Positions 26,303 through 34,507 of a stretch of 64,000 nucleotides of DNA are shown here, one piece after another. Under the pieces are notes generated by a model. That model did no database searches. It saw only the letters and a program-made list of their open reading frames with translations, and had not been told where the DNA came from. Origin of the DNA: Actinokineospora fastidiosa (GTDB lineage Bacteria; Actinomycetota; Actinomycetes; Mycobacteriales; Pseudonocardiaceae). Positions within the stretch are counted from its first letter, which is position 1; each line of letters starts with the position of its first letter. The stretch spans positions 145,260 through 209,259 of the forward strand of contig NZ_BMRB01000002.1 in the NCBI RefSeq assembly GCF_014648415.1, read 5' to 3'. A program made the translations under genes and the position numbers.

Positions 26303-28891
26303 TCAGCTGTTCAGGGTGGGGAGGATGCGGACGCGGGCGTCGACCGCGCGTCCGGCGGTGAGCGGGTTGATGTCGAGTTCGGCCAGTTCGGGAACGGTCT
26401 CGGCCAGCCGGGCCACCCGGCGCAGCACGTCCGCGACGGCCGGGTCGGGATGGGCGCGGGCGAGTCGCGGGGCGGTGCTCATCTCGGCGATGTCGCCCTC
26501 GGTGAGCGGGCACAGCCGCATCACCTGGTCGTCCAGCGCCTCGGCGTCGGTGCCGCCCGCGCCGAAGGCCACCAGCGGACCGAAGCGCGGGTCGTTGCGG
26601 ACGCCGATGAGCAGTTCGGGGCCACGCCCCACCATCGGCTGCACGAACACCGAGCGCAGCCCGGCGCCGAACCGGTCGCGCAGGGCGGCCACGGCGGCCC
26701 GCACGTCCGCCTCCGTGCGCAGGTCGAGCAGGACTCCCCCGGCCCTGCTCTTGTGCAGCAGGCCGCCGGTGACGGCCTTGACCGCGACCGGGACACCCAC
26801 CCTGCGCCAGAAGTCCACCGCCGCGTCGGCGTCCGGCACGGTCTCCCCGGCGACGACCGGGATGCCCGCCGCGGTGAGCAGCGTGAGGCTGTCCGCCGGG
26901 TCCAGCCAGACGCCTTCCGGGTGTTCGGCGAGCCGATCGGCGACGAGGGCGGCGACGGCGCCGCCGTCGAAGTCCGCGGGCTCGGCCACGGGCACGGCGG
27001 GCCGGTCCAGCCAGGACCGGCGGTCAGCCGCGGCGGCGATGGCGCGCACCGCGGCTGCCGGGTCGGCGTAGCGGGGCGGCACGCCCGCTTCCACCGGAGT
27101 GTGCTGTCCGATGTGGACTCCGACGAGCGGCTTGCCGAGTTCGAGCGCGGTCTTCGCGACGCGGTCGATGGCGGTCCCCGGGTCGCCGAGCGCGGTGGGC
27201 ACGGTGATCGCGACGACCGCGTCCACGCCGGGATCGGCGAGCACGGCGGCGACGCACTCGGCGAAGACGTCGGCGGTGACGACCGCGGTCGTGTCGACCG
27301 GGTTCCCGACCGCCGCCGTGGCGGGCAGCCGGTCGCGGAGGCGGCGCACCGTCGATTCGCCGAGCGCGGCGACCGGCAGGCCCGCGGCGGCGCAGGAGTC
27401 GGCGGCGAGCACACCGGCGCCGCCCGCGTTGGTGACCACGGCGGTGCGCCTCCCCGGGGGAAGCGGCTGGTCGAGCAGCAGCGCCAGGACCTCGACGGCC
27501 TCGGCCGTCGAGTCGACGGCGGTGATCCCCGCCTGCCGGTACAGCGCGTCGGCCGTCGCCGCCGGGGTGGCCAGCGCCGCGGTGTGCGACCCGGCCGCCC
27601 GGCTGCCCTCGGCCGAGACCCCGGCGCGGATGGCGACCAGCGGCTTGCGCCGGGCCAGCGCCCTGGCGAGCCGGGCGAAGCGGCGCGGGTCGCCGAAGGA
27701 CTCCAGGTAGAGCACCGCGGCGTCCGTGCCGTCGTCGGCCGACCACCAGTGCAGCAGGTCGTTTCCGCTGATGTCGAGCTTGTCCCCTGTGGACACCAGG
27801 GTGGACACGCCGAGGCCGACCCGCGACAGCTCGCGCACCAGTCCGATCGCGATCCCGCCGGACTGGCAGGCCAGCCCCACCCGCCCGGGCAACGGCGGCC
27901 GGTCCATGAAGGTCGCGTCGAGCCGCGCGAGCGGGTTCGCGATGCCCAGGCAGTTGGGCCCGACCATCCGCATCCCGTGCTCGCGCACGACCTCGCGCAC
28001 CGCGGCGGAATCGGCAGCCGACAGCCCGGCGGTGACCACCACGAGGGCGCGCACCCCGACTGCGGCGCACTCCCGCACCACGCGCGGGACCGCGGGCGCG
28101 GGCACGCACACCACCGCCAGCTCGGGCGGCTCGGCCAGGTCGGCGACGCTGGGCACGCACGGCACGCCCGCGATCGACCGGGCATGCGGGTTCACGGCGG
28201 TGAGCTGGCCGGGGAAGCCGCCGCGGCGGATGTTGACCAGCACGGCGTGCCCCACGGAGTCCACGCGCCTGCCCGCGCCGATCACGGCGACCGACGCCGG
28301 ACGCAGCAGCGGGACCATTCCCGCGACGACGGCCGTGCGGGCTCGCTGGTCCACGGCGGTGAGATAGGCGTCGAGAGAAGCGCTGTCCTCGTCGAGCGGC
28401 ATGGTGATCCGGATGACGTCGTCGTCGCGTTCGGTGCGCACGGGCAGACCGAGGTCGTCCAACACCCGCAGCATCCGGTGGTTGGCGGTGAGCACGTCGG
28501 CGGTGAGGGTGGTGACCCCGTCCGCGCGGGCGCGTTCGACCAGGTCTTGCAGCAGCAGGGTCCCGATGCCGTGCGCCTGGTCGTGATGGGCGACCGAGAC
28601 CGCGAATTCGGCGACGCCGGGCCCGGTGCGCGCATAGCTGGCGGCGCCGAGCAGGGCCCCGTCGCGGAAGGCCCCGACCGCGGGGCGGGCGTGGTCGGGG
28701 TCGGTGGTCAGGCTGCGCACGTACTGCTCGGCGTTGGACCTGCCGAGGGTGAAGAACCTCAGGTAGCGGTCCTCGGGCGGCAGCGCGGCGTGCAGCAGCC
28801 GCAAGGCGTCCTCGTCGCCGGGGCCGAGCCGCCGGATCTCGACGGCGCCACCGTCGCGGCAGCGGGCCCAGTGCGCGGCGGTGGCGGTCAT
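26303..28891 (-). CDS. GNAT acetyltransferase fused to ADP-forming acyl-CoA synthetase
   Basis: An 862-residue fusion. An N-terminal GNAT domain (~15-165) carries an acetyl-CoA loop-like segment HDQAHGIGTLLLQDLV. CoA-binding (~190-320) and succinyl-CoA-ligase-like (~335-480) domains follow, then an ATP-grasp domain (~640-862). The order matches Streptomyces PatA-type protein lysine acetyltransferases, which silence acetyl-CoA synthetase. Unusually, the phospho-histidine position of true ADP-forming synthetases is kept as H436 in GSHTAAL, so it might also turn acetyl-CoA, ADP and phosphate into acetate and ATP. The ATG overlaps the mini-phosphoketolase stop by 4 bases. Which activity dominates cannot be told from sequence. 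Confidence 0.85.
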   Translation of the reverse strand: MTATAAHWARCRDGGAVEIRRLGPGDEDALRLLHAALPPEDRYLRFFTLGRSNAEQYVRSLTTDPDHARPAVGAFRDGALLGAASYARTGPGVAEFAVSVAHHDQAHGIGTLLLQDLVERARADGVTTLTADVLTANHRMLRVLDDLGLPVRTERDDDVIRITMPLDEDSASLDAYLTAVDQRARTAVVAGMVPLLRPASVAVIGAGRRVDSVGHAVLVNIRRGGFPGQLTAVNPHARSIAGVPCVPSVADLAEPPELAVVCVPAPAVPRVVRECAAVGVRALVVVTAGLSAADSAAVREVVREHGMRMVGPNCLGIANPLARLDATFMDRPPLPGRVGLACQSGGIAIGLVRELSRVGLGVSTLVSTGDKLDISGNDLLHWWSADDGTDAAVLYLESFGDPRRFARLARALARRKPLVAIRAGVSAEGSRAAGSHTAALATPAATADALYRQAGITAVDSTAEAVEVLALLLDQPLPPGRRTAVVTNAGGAGVLAADSCAAAGLPVAALGESTVRRLRDRLPATAAVGNPVDTTAVVTADVFAECVAAVLADPGVDAVVAITVPTALGDPGTAIDRVAKTALELGKPLVGVHIGQHTPVEAGVPPRYADPAAAVRAIAAAADRRSWLDRPAVPVAEPADFDGGAVAALVADRLAEHPEGVWLDPADSLTLLTAAGIPVVAGETVPDADAAVDFWRRVGVPVAVKAVTGGLLHKSRAGGVLLDLRTEADVRAAVAALRDRFGAGLRSVFVQPMVGRGPELLIGVRNDPRFGPLVAFGAGGTDAEALDDQVMRLCPLTEGDIAEMSTAPRLARAHPDPAVADVLRRVARLAETVPELAELDINPLTAGRAVDARVRILPTLNS

Positions 28892-29181
28892 CGGTACCAC
28901 CGCCAGCCGCTGATCTCGGGCAGGTCCTCGCCGTCGCGGTCGGCGAACACCCGGTTGAGGTGGGCGCAGGTGAGGGTGGCGCCGGAGACGCTGCCCCGGT
29001 GCCCGCGCAGGCGCGACGTGACGTCCCCGGACCGCAGCGTCTCGGCCAGCGGATTGTCCAGCAGGTGGACCTGCCCGACGGACAGGAGTCTCACCGCCCG
29101 CCACCACGCGTCGACGCGGACGACCGGGTCCCCGGGACGGAGATCGGCGATGGACATGGACTGCACGGTGCCTGCGGTCAT
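28888..29181 (-). CDS. Miniature phosphoketolase derivative
   Basis: A 97-residue protein made of the two ends of phosphoketolase. Residues ~22-80 align without gaps to residues ~12-70 of the full-length enzyme at 10435-12798 (VDAWWRAVRLLSVGQVHLLD against [20 protein letters not shown], and CAHLNRVF against YAHLNRVI). The last 13 residues, GEDLPEISGWRWY, match its C-terminus [13 protein letters not shown]. About 700 residues, including all thiamine-diphosphate and active-site elements, are missing, so it cannot be an enzyme of that type. The frame is open, with GGGAG before the ATG, and is coupled by a 4-base overlap to the acyl-CoA synthetase fusion. Either a functional micro-protein or a preserved deletion relic. 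Confidence 0.8.
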   Translation of the reverse strand: MTAGTVQSMSIADLRPGDPVVRVDAWWRAVRLLSVGQVHLLDNPLAETLRSGDVTSRLRGHRGSVSGATLTCAHLNRVFADRDGEDLPEISGWRWYR

Positions 29182-29376
29182 CAAAGTGCTCCCGGTGTGT
29201 GGCGACTGAGTCGATCGTGGCCGCGGGCGCCCACCCCGGGACAGCGTCGGCCGTCCCCACCGGACCGTGACCTTCGACCCCGTCGGCGCGGAGGAACCCG
29301 ATCAGGTGACCGAGCCGACTGAACACGGCGCCCGCGTTCATCCTGGGCAGATGAACGACGCGCGCGGTGGCGAGAA

Positions 29377-29390
29377 GGGACGTTCGTCCT
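29377..29390. promoter_or_regulatory. Predicted DosR/DevR-type box
   Basis: GGGACGTTCGTCCT, inside the longer palindrome AGGGACGTTCGTCCTT, matches GGGAC-N4-GTCCC with one mismatch. It lies 96 bp before narK and 195 bp from the divergent mini-phosphoketolase gene. Confidence 0.55.
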
Positions 29391-29486
29391 TTTCTCGGCG
29401 CGGCGCTGGGCCCTATCCGCGACAGCGGCGGTGATCGACGCTGAACGTGCTCGCCGACAGGGCGTGCGTTCGATGACCCGCGAGCT

Positions 29487-30728
29487 ATGGACTGGAGGAT
29501 GATGACCTCGACACCCCGCCCCTCGAGCGCGACCTCCGCGACCTCCGCGACCTCCGCCGGACGCGCGACGCTGATGCTGGCCATGGCCACGGCCGGGTTC
29601 GCAGTGAACTTCTGGGCATGGGCGCTGTTGAGCCCGCTCGGACCGCTGTTCAAGGACTCCCTGGGGCTGAGCTCGTTTCAGCAGGCGCTGCTGGTGGCCG
29701 TACCGGTGGTGGTCGGATCGTTGGGACGCATCCCGGTGGGCGCGTTGACCGACCGGTTCGGCGGGCGGGTGATGTTCCCGCTGGTCTCGGCGGTCACGAT
29801 CGTGCCGGTGCTGTTCGTCGGCCTGCTCGGGCACTCCTCGCTGGCCGCGTTGCTGCTCGGTGGCTTCTTCCTCGGTCTCGGCGGCACCGCGTTCGCCGTC
29901 GGTGTGCCCTTCGTCAACGCGTGGTTCCCGCCCCGGCGGCGCGGGCTGGCGATCGGCGTCTTCGGCGCGGGCATGGGCGGGACGGCCGTCAGCGCGCTCA
30001 CGACCGTGCCGCTGGTGGACGCGGGCGGGGTGGCCACGCCGTTCCTCGTCACCGCGGCGGTGCTGGCGGCCTACGCGGTCGCCGCAGCCCTGATCCTCCG
30101 GGACGCCCCCGGGCGCACCGTGCCCGCCTGCTCGTTCGGGCGGCGCCTGGCCGCGACGCTCCGGCTGTCGGTGACGTGGCAGGCGTCGTGGCTGTACGCG
30201 GTGGTGTTCGGCGGATACGTCGCGTTCTCGGTCTACCTGCCCGCCTACCTCAAGACCGCCTACAACCTCACGCAGGCCGACGCGGCGGGCCGCATGGCCG
30301 GGTTCGTGCTGCTGGCCGTCGTGCTGCGCCCGCTCGGCGGTTGGCTGTCGGACCGGGTCGGCCCGGTCCGTGTGCTGGCCGCGTCGCTGGTCGTGGTCGC
30401 GCTCGGCGCGACCGTGCAGGCGTTCACCCCGCCGCTGATGCCACTGGGCACCATCGCGTTCCTGGCCATGGCCGCGGCGCTCGGCGCGGGCAGCGGGGCG
30501 GTGTTCGCCCTGGTCGCGCTACTGGCCCCGGCCTCGGCGGTCGGGTCGGTGACCGGTGTGGTCGGCGCGGCGGGCGGACTGGGCGGCTTCATCCCGCCGC
30601 TGGTGATGGGCGCCCTGTTCGGGGCGTTCGGCTCCTACGCCCTCGGGTTGGCCGCGCTGGCCGTGGTCGCCGCGGTCACCCTCGCCTTCACCCTGGCCGC
30701 CGTGCGGCGGGGCGTCCACGCCCACTGA
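29487..30728 (+). CDS. narK: NarK-type nitrate/nitrite transporter (MFS)
   Basis: A 413-residue major facilitator with twelve hydrophobic helices. Features of the NarK group include the opening helix segment FAVNFWAWALLSPLGPLFKD, the MFS loop GALTDRFGGRV after helix 2, and glycine-rich nitrate-signature-like segments GVFGAGMGGTAVSA and GAAGGLGGFIPPLVMG. It should import nitrate or exchange nitrate for nitrite across the membrane for the reductase encoded next. The start is uncertain: ATGs occur at 29487, 29499 and 29502, and the GGAGG at 29494-29498 would fit 29502 best. The leader contains a threefold SAT repeat from tandem 9-bp repeats. A DosR-type box is upstream. Confidence 0.88.
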   Translation: MDWRMMTSTPRPSSATSATSATSAGRATLMLAMATAGFAVNFWAWALLSPLGPLFKDSLGLSSFQQALLVAVPVVVGSLGRIPVGALTDRFGGRVMFPLVSAVTIVPVLFVGLLGHSSLAALLLGGFFLGLGGTAFAVGVPFVNAWFPPRRRGLAIGVFGAGMGGTAVSALTTVPLVDAGGVATPFLVTAAVLAAYAVAAALILRDAPGRTVPACSFGRRLAATLRLSVTWQASWLYAVVFGGYVAFSVYLPAYLKTAYNLTQADAAGRMAGFVLLAVVLRPLGGWLSDRVGPVRVLAASLVVVALGATVQAFTPPLMPLGTIAFLAMAAALGAGSGAVFALVALLAPASAVGSVTGVVGAAGGLGGFIPPLVMGALFGAFGSYALGLAALAVVAAVTLAFTLAAVRRGVHAH

Positions 30729-30826
30729 CCTCTGCGAGGCCGCGGCGCCGCCACTAGCGTCACAACCGCCCTCTGGATCACCCGCGGACCGCACCCTGCC
30801 CCACTGCCACGAGGAGCCGTGCACAA

Positions 30827-33800
30827 GTGAGCACCCATACCGATCCACCTCCGGGCCTGGACACCGGGCTGACCGACGCGCTGATCCGGACCCGCCGGTT
30901 CTTCAGCCGCGCCGAGGTCTCCGACGACCTGCGGACGCTGCACAGGATCGGAGGCAGGCAGGCCGACGAGTTCTACCGGGACCGGTGGAGCCACGACAAG
31001 GTGGTCCGCTCCACCCACGGGGTGAACTGCACCGGGTCGTGCTCGTGGAAGGTGTACGTCAAGGACGGCATCATCACCTGGGAGGCCCAGCAGACCGACT
31101 ACCCCTCGGTCGGGCCCGACCGGCCCGAGTACGAGCCGCGCGGCTGCCCGCGCGGGGCCGCGTTCTCCTGGTACACCTACTCGCCCACCCGGGTGCGCTA
31201 CCCCTACGTGCGCGGCGTCCTGCTGGAGATGTACCGCGAGGCGAAGGCCCGCACCGGTGATCCCGTGCTCGCCTGGGCCGACATCGTCGAGGACCCGGAA
31301 CGCGCCCGCCGGTACAAGGCGGCGCGCGGCAAGGGCGGGCTGGTCAGGGCCTCCTGGGACGAGGCGACGGAGATGGTCGCCGCCGCGCACGTGCACACCG
31401 TCAAGCGGTACGGGCCCGATCGGGTGGCCGGGTTCTCCCCCATCCCGGCGATGTCGATGGTCTCCCACGCGTCCGGGGCCCGGTTCGTCTCGCTCCTGGG
31501 CGGGTCGATGCTGTCGTTCTACGACTGGTACGCCGACCTGCCCGTGGCCTCCCCGCAGGTGTTCGGCGACCAGACCGACGTGCCCGAGTCCGGCGACTGG
31601 TGGGACGCCGGGTACCTGATCATGTGGGGATCGAACCTGCCGGTCACCCGCACCCCGGACGCGCACTGGATGGCCGAGGCCCGCTACCGGGGCCAGAAGG
31701 TCGTCGCGGTCGCCCCGGACTACGCCGACAACGTCAAGTTCGCCGACGAGTGGCTCTCCGTCCAGCCCGGCGCCGACGGCGCGCTGGCGATGGCCATGGG
31801 CCACGTGGTCCTGCGCGAGTTCTTCGTCGAGAAGCAGGTCCCGTACTTCACCGACTACGTCAAGCGCTACACCGACCTGCCGTTCCTCGTCCGGCTGGAC
31901 GAGCGGGGGGACGCCCACGTCCCCGGCAAGTTCCTCACCGCCGCCGACCTCGACGGGCACGCCGACAGCGAGCACGCCGCGTTCAAGACCGTGCTGCTCG
32001 ACGCGGCCACCGGGGCGCCGGTGGTGCCGGGCGGCTCGCTCGGCTTCCGCTACGGCGAGCAGGGCGCGGGCCGCTGGAACCTCGACCTCGGCGACGTCGA
32101 CCCGCTGTTGTCCGTCGCCGGGAACGACGCGGTGGAGGTCGAGCTGGCGCGGTTCGACAGCGCTGGCGCCGTCCGCAGGGGCGTGCCGGTCCGCCGGGTC
32201 GGTGGCCACCTGGTCACCACGGTGTTCGACCTGCTGCTGGCCCAGTACGGGGTGCGCCGCGACGGCCTGCCCGGGGCATGGCCCCGCGACTACGACGACG
32301 CCGCCGAGCCCTACACGCCCGCGTGGCAGGAGCCGATCACCGGCGTGCCCGCTCAGGCCGCGGCGCGCATCGCGCGGGAGTTCGCCGCGAACGCCGCCGA
32401 GTCCCGGGGCCGGTCGATGATCATCATGGGGGCGGGCACCAACCACTGGTTCCACTCGGACACCATCTACCGCGCCTTCCTCGCCCTGACCACGCTCACC
32501 GGGTGCCAGGGCGTCAACGGCGGCGGGTGGGCGCACTACGTCGGACAGGAGAAATGCCGTCCCGTCACCGGCTGGTCGCAGCTGGCGTTCGCGCTGGACT
32601 GGTCCCGCCCGCCGCGGCAGATGATCCAGACCGCCTACTGGTACCTGCACACCGACCAGTTCCGCTACGACCACTTCGGCGCCGACACCCTCTCCGCCGC
32701 GACCGCGGGCGGGCACCTGGCGGGTAAGACGACCGCGGACGTCATCGCGCAGGCCGCGCGACTGGGCTGGATGCCCTCCTACCCCACTTTCGACCGCAAC
32801 CCCCTCGACCTGGCCGACGACGCCGAATCGGCGGGCGTGCCGGTCGGCGAGCACGTCGTGGCGGAGCTGAAGGCCGGGCGCCTGCGCTTCGCCTGCGAGG
32901 ACCCCGACGCGCCGGAGAACTTCCCGCGCGTGCTCAGCGTCTGGCGGGCGAACCTGCTGGGGTCCTCGGCCAAGGGGAACGAGTACTTCCTCAAACACCT
33001 GCTGGGCACCGACAACTCGCTGCGGGCGGAGGAGGCGCCGCCGCGCGCGCGTCCCCGCGACGTGGTCTGGCATGAGGAGGCGCCCGTCGGCAAGCTGGAC
33101 CTGCTGCTGACGCTGGACTTCCGCATGACCAGCACCACGCTGTTCTCCGACGTGGTCCTGCCCGCCGCCACCTGGTACGAGAAGCACGACCTCAACACCA
33201 CCGACATGCACCCGTTCGTGCACTCGTTCAACCCGGCCATCGCCCCGCCGTGGCAGACCCGCACCGACTGGGCGGCGTTCCAGGCCATCGCGAAGGCGTT
33301 CAGCAGGCTCGCCGCCACGCATCTCGGGGTGCGCAAGGACGTCGTCGCCACCCCGCTGCTGCACGACACCCCGGACGAGCTGGCCACCCCGCACGGCGTC
33401 GTGCGGGACTGGAAGGCAGGCGAGTGCGAACCTGTCCCGGGCGTCACCATGCCCCGGCTCACCGTGGTCGAGCGCGATTACGGTGCGATCGCGGCGAAGA
33501 TGGACGCCCTGGGTCCGCTGGCCGACACGCTCGGCGCGACGACCAAGGGCATCACCTACCGCGTCGAGCGCGAGGTCGAGTACCTGCGGCACAAGAACGG
33601 CTCGATCCGCGGCGGCCCGGCCGACGGCCGCCCGTCCCTGGTCCGCGACGTGCACGCGTGCGAAACGATCCTCGCGCTGTCCGGCACCACCAACGGGCAC
33701 CTGGCCACCCAGGGATTCCGCACGCTGGAGCAGCGCACCGGCACGGCGCTGGCGGACCTGGCCGCCGAGCACGAGGGCAAGCGGATCGCCTTCGCCGACA

Positions 33801-34507
33801 CCCAGGCCGCGCCCGTCCCGGTCATCACCTCCCCGGAGTGGTCCGGCAGCGAGACCGGCGGCAGGCGCTACTCGCCGTTCACCATCAACGTCGAGCGGCT
33901 GAAGCCGTGGCACACCCTCACCGGGCGCCAGCACTTCTTCATCGACCACGACTGGATGGCCGAGCTGGGCGAGCAGCTGCCCGTCTTCCGGCCCCCGCTG
34001 AACATGAGCGCGCTGTTCGCCGAACCCCGCGTCGGCGACCAGGGCGAGCTGGGGATCACCGTCCGGTACCTGACCCCGCACAGCAAGTGGTCCATCCACT
34101 CGGAGTACCAGGACAACCTGCTCATGCTCAGCCTGTCCCGCGGCGGCCAGACCATCTGGATGTCCACGCAGGACGCGCGCAAGATCGGGGTCGCCGACAA
34201 CGACTGGATCGAGGCGGCCAACCGCAACGGCGTCGTCGTCGCCCGCGCGATCGTCTCGCACCGCATGCCGGAGGGGACCGTCTACATGCATCACGCCCAG
34301 GACCGCCTCATCGACGTGCCGCGCACCGAGACGTCGGGCAAGCGCGGCGGCATCCACAACTCGCTGACCCGGCTGCTCATCAAACCGTCGCACCTCATCG
34401 GCGGGTACGCGCAACTGTCGTTCGCGTTCAACTACCTCGGCCCGACCGGCAACCAGCGCGACGAAGTGACCGTCATCCGCCGCCGCGCGCAGGAGGTGAT
34501 CTACTGA
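30827..34507 (+). CDS. narG: Respiratory nitrate reductase alpha subunit
   Basis: A 1226-residue molybdopterin enzyme of normal NarG length. The FS0 iron-sulfur site is formed by H64, C68, C72 (HGVNCTGSC) and C107. The molybdenum-ligand aspartate is D233 in FYDWYADLP, followed by QTDVPESGDWW. The remaining dimethyl sulfoxide reductase-type domains and the C-terminal molydopterin-dinucleotide binding domain are intact. It reduces nitrate to nitrite on the cytoplasmic face, taking electrons via NarH and NarI from menaquinol. There is no twin-arginine signal, as expected for NarG. The GTG start has GAGGAG upstream. The stop overlaps the narH start by one base (TGATG). First gene of narGHJI, 98 bp after narK. 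Confidence 0.97.
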   Translation: MSTHTDPPPGLDTGLTDALIRTRRFFSRAEVSDDLRTLHRIGGRQADEFYRDRWSHDKVVRSTHGVNCTGSCSWKVYVKDGIITWEAQQTDYPSVGPDRPEYEPRGCPRGAAFSWYTYSPTRVRYPYVRGVLLEMYREAKARTGDPVLAWADIVEDPERARRYKAARGKGGLVRASWDEATEMVAAAHVHTVKRYGPDRVAGFSPIPAMSMVSHASGARFVSLLGGSMLSFYDWYADLPVASPQVFGDQTDVPESGDWWDAGYLIMWGSNLPVTRTPDAHWMAEARYRGQKVVAVAPDYADNVKFADEWLSVQPGADGALAMAMGHVVLREFFVEKQVPYFTDYVKRYTDLPFLVRLDERGDAHVPGKFLTAADLDGHADSEHAAFKTVLLDAATGAPVVPGGSLGFRYGEQGAGRWNLDLGDVDPLLSVAGNDAVEVELARFDSAGAVRRGVPVRRVGGHLVTTVFDLLLAQYGVRRDGLPGAWPRDYDDAAEPYTPAWQEPITGVPAQAAARIAREFAANAAESRGRSMIIMGAGTNHWFHSDTIYRAFLALTTLTGCQGVNGGGWAHYVGQEKCRPVTGWSQLAFALDWSRPPRQMIQTAYWYLHTDQFRYDHFGADTLSAATAGGHLAGKTTADVIAQAARLGWMPSYPTFDRNPLDLADDAESAGVPVGEHVVAELKAGRLRFACEDPDAPENFPRVLSVWRANLLGSSAKGNEYFLKHLLGTDNSLRAEEAPPRARPRDVVWHEEAPVGKLDLLLTLDFRMTSTTLFSDVVLPAATWYEKHDLNTTDMHPFVHSFNPAIAPPWQTRTDWAAFQAIAKAFSRLAATHLGVRKDVVATPLLHDTPDELATPHGVVRDWKAGECEPVPGVTMPRLTVVERDYGAIAAKMDALGPLADTLGATTKGITYRVEREVEYLRHKNGSIRGGPADGRPSLVRDVHACETILALSGTTNGHLATQGFRTLEQRTGTALADLAAEHEGKRIAFADTQAAPVPVITSPEWSGSETGGRRYSPFTINVERLKPWHTLTGRQHFFIDHDWMAELGEQLPVFRPPLNMSALFAEPRVGDQGELGITVRYLTPHSKWSIHSEYQDNLLMLSLSRGGQTIWMSTQDARKIGVADNDWIEAANRNGVVVARAIVSHRMPEGTVYMHHAQDRLIDVPRTETSGKRGGIHNSLTRLLIKPSHLIGGYAQLSFAFNYLGPTGNQRDEVTVIRRRAQEVIY

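Noticed and set aside
30635-34414. Open frame of about 1250 codons antisense to narG
   Set aside because: It mirrors the third-position GC bias of narG, has Val/Asp/Gly-rich low-complexity sequence and no family likeness. The same holds for long antisense frames over both P-type ATPases and ppsA.
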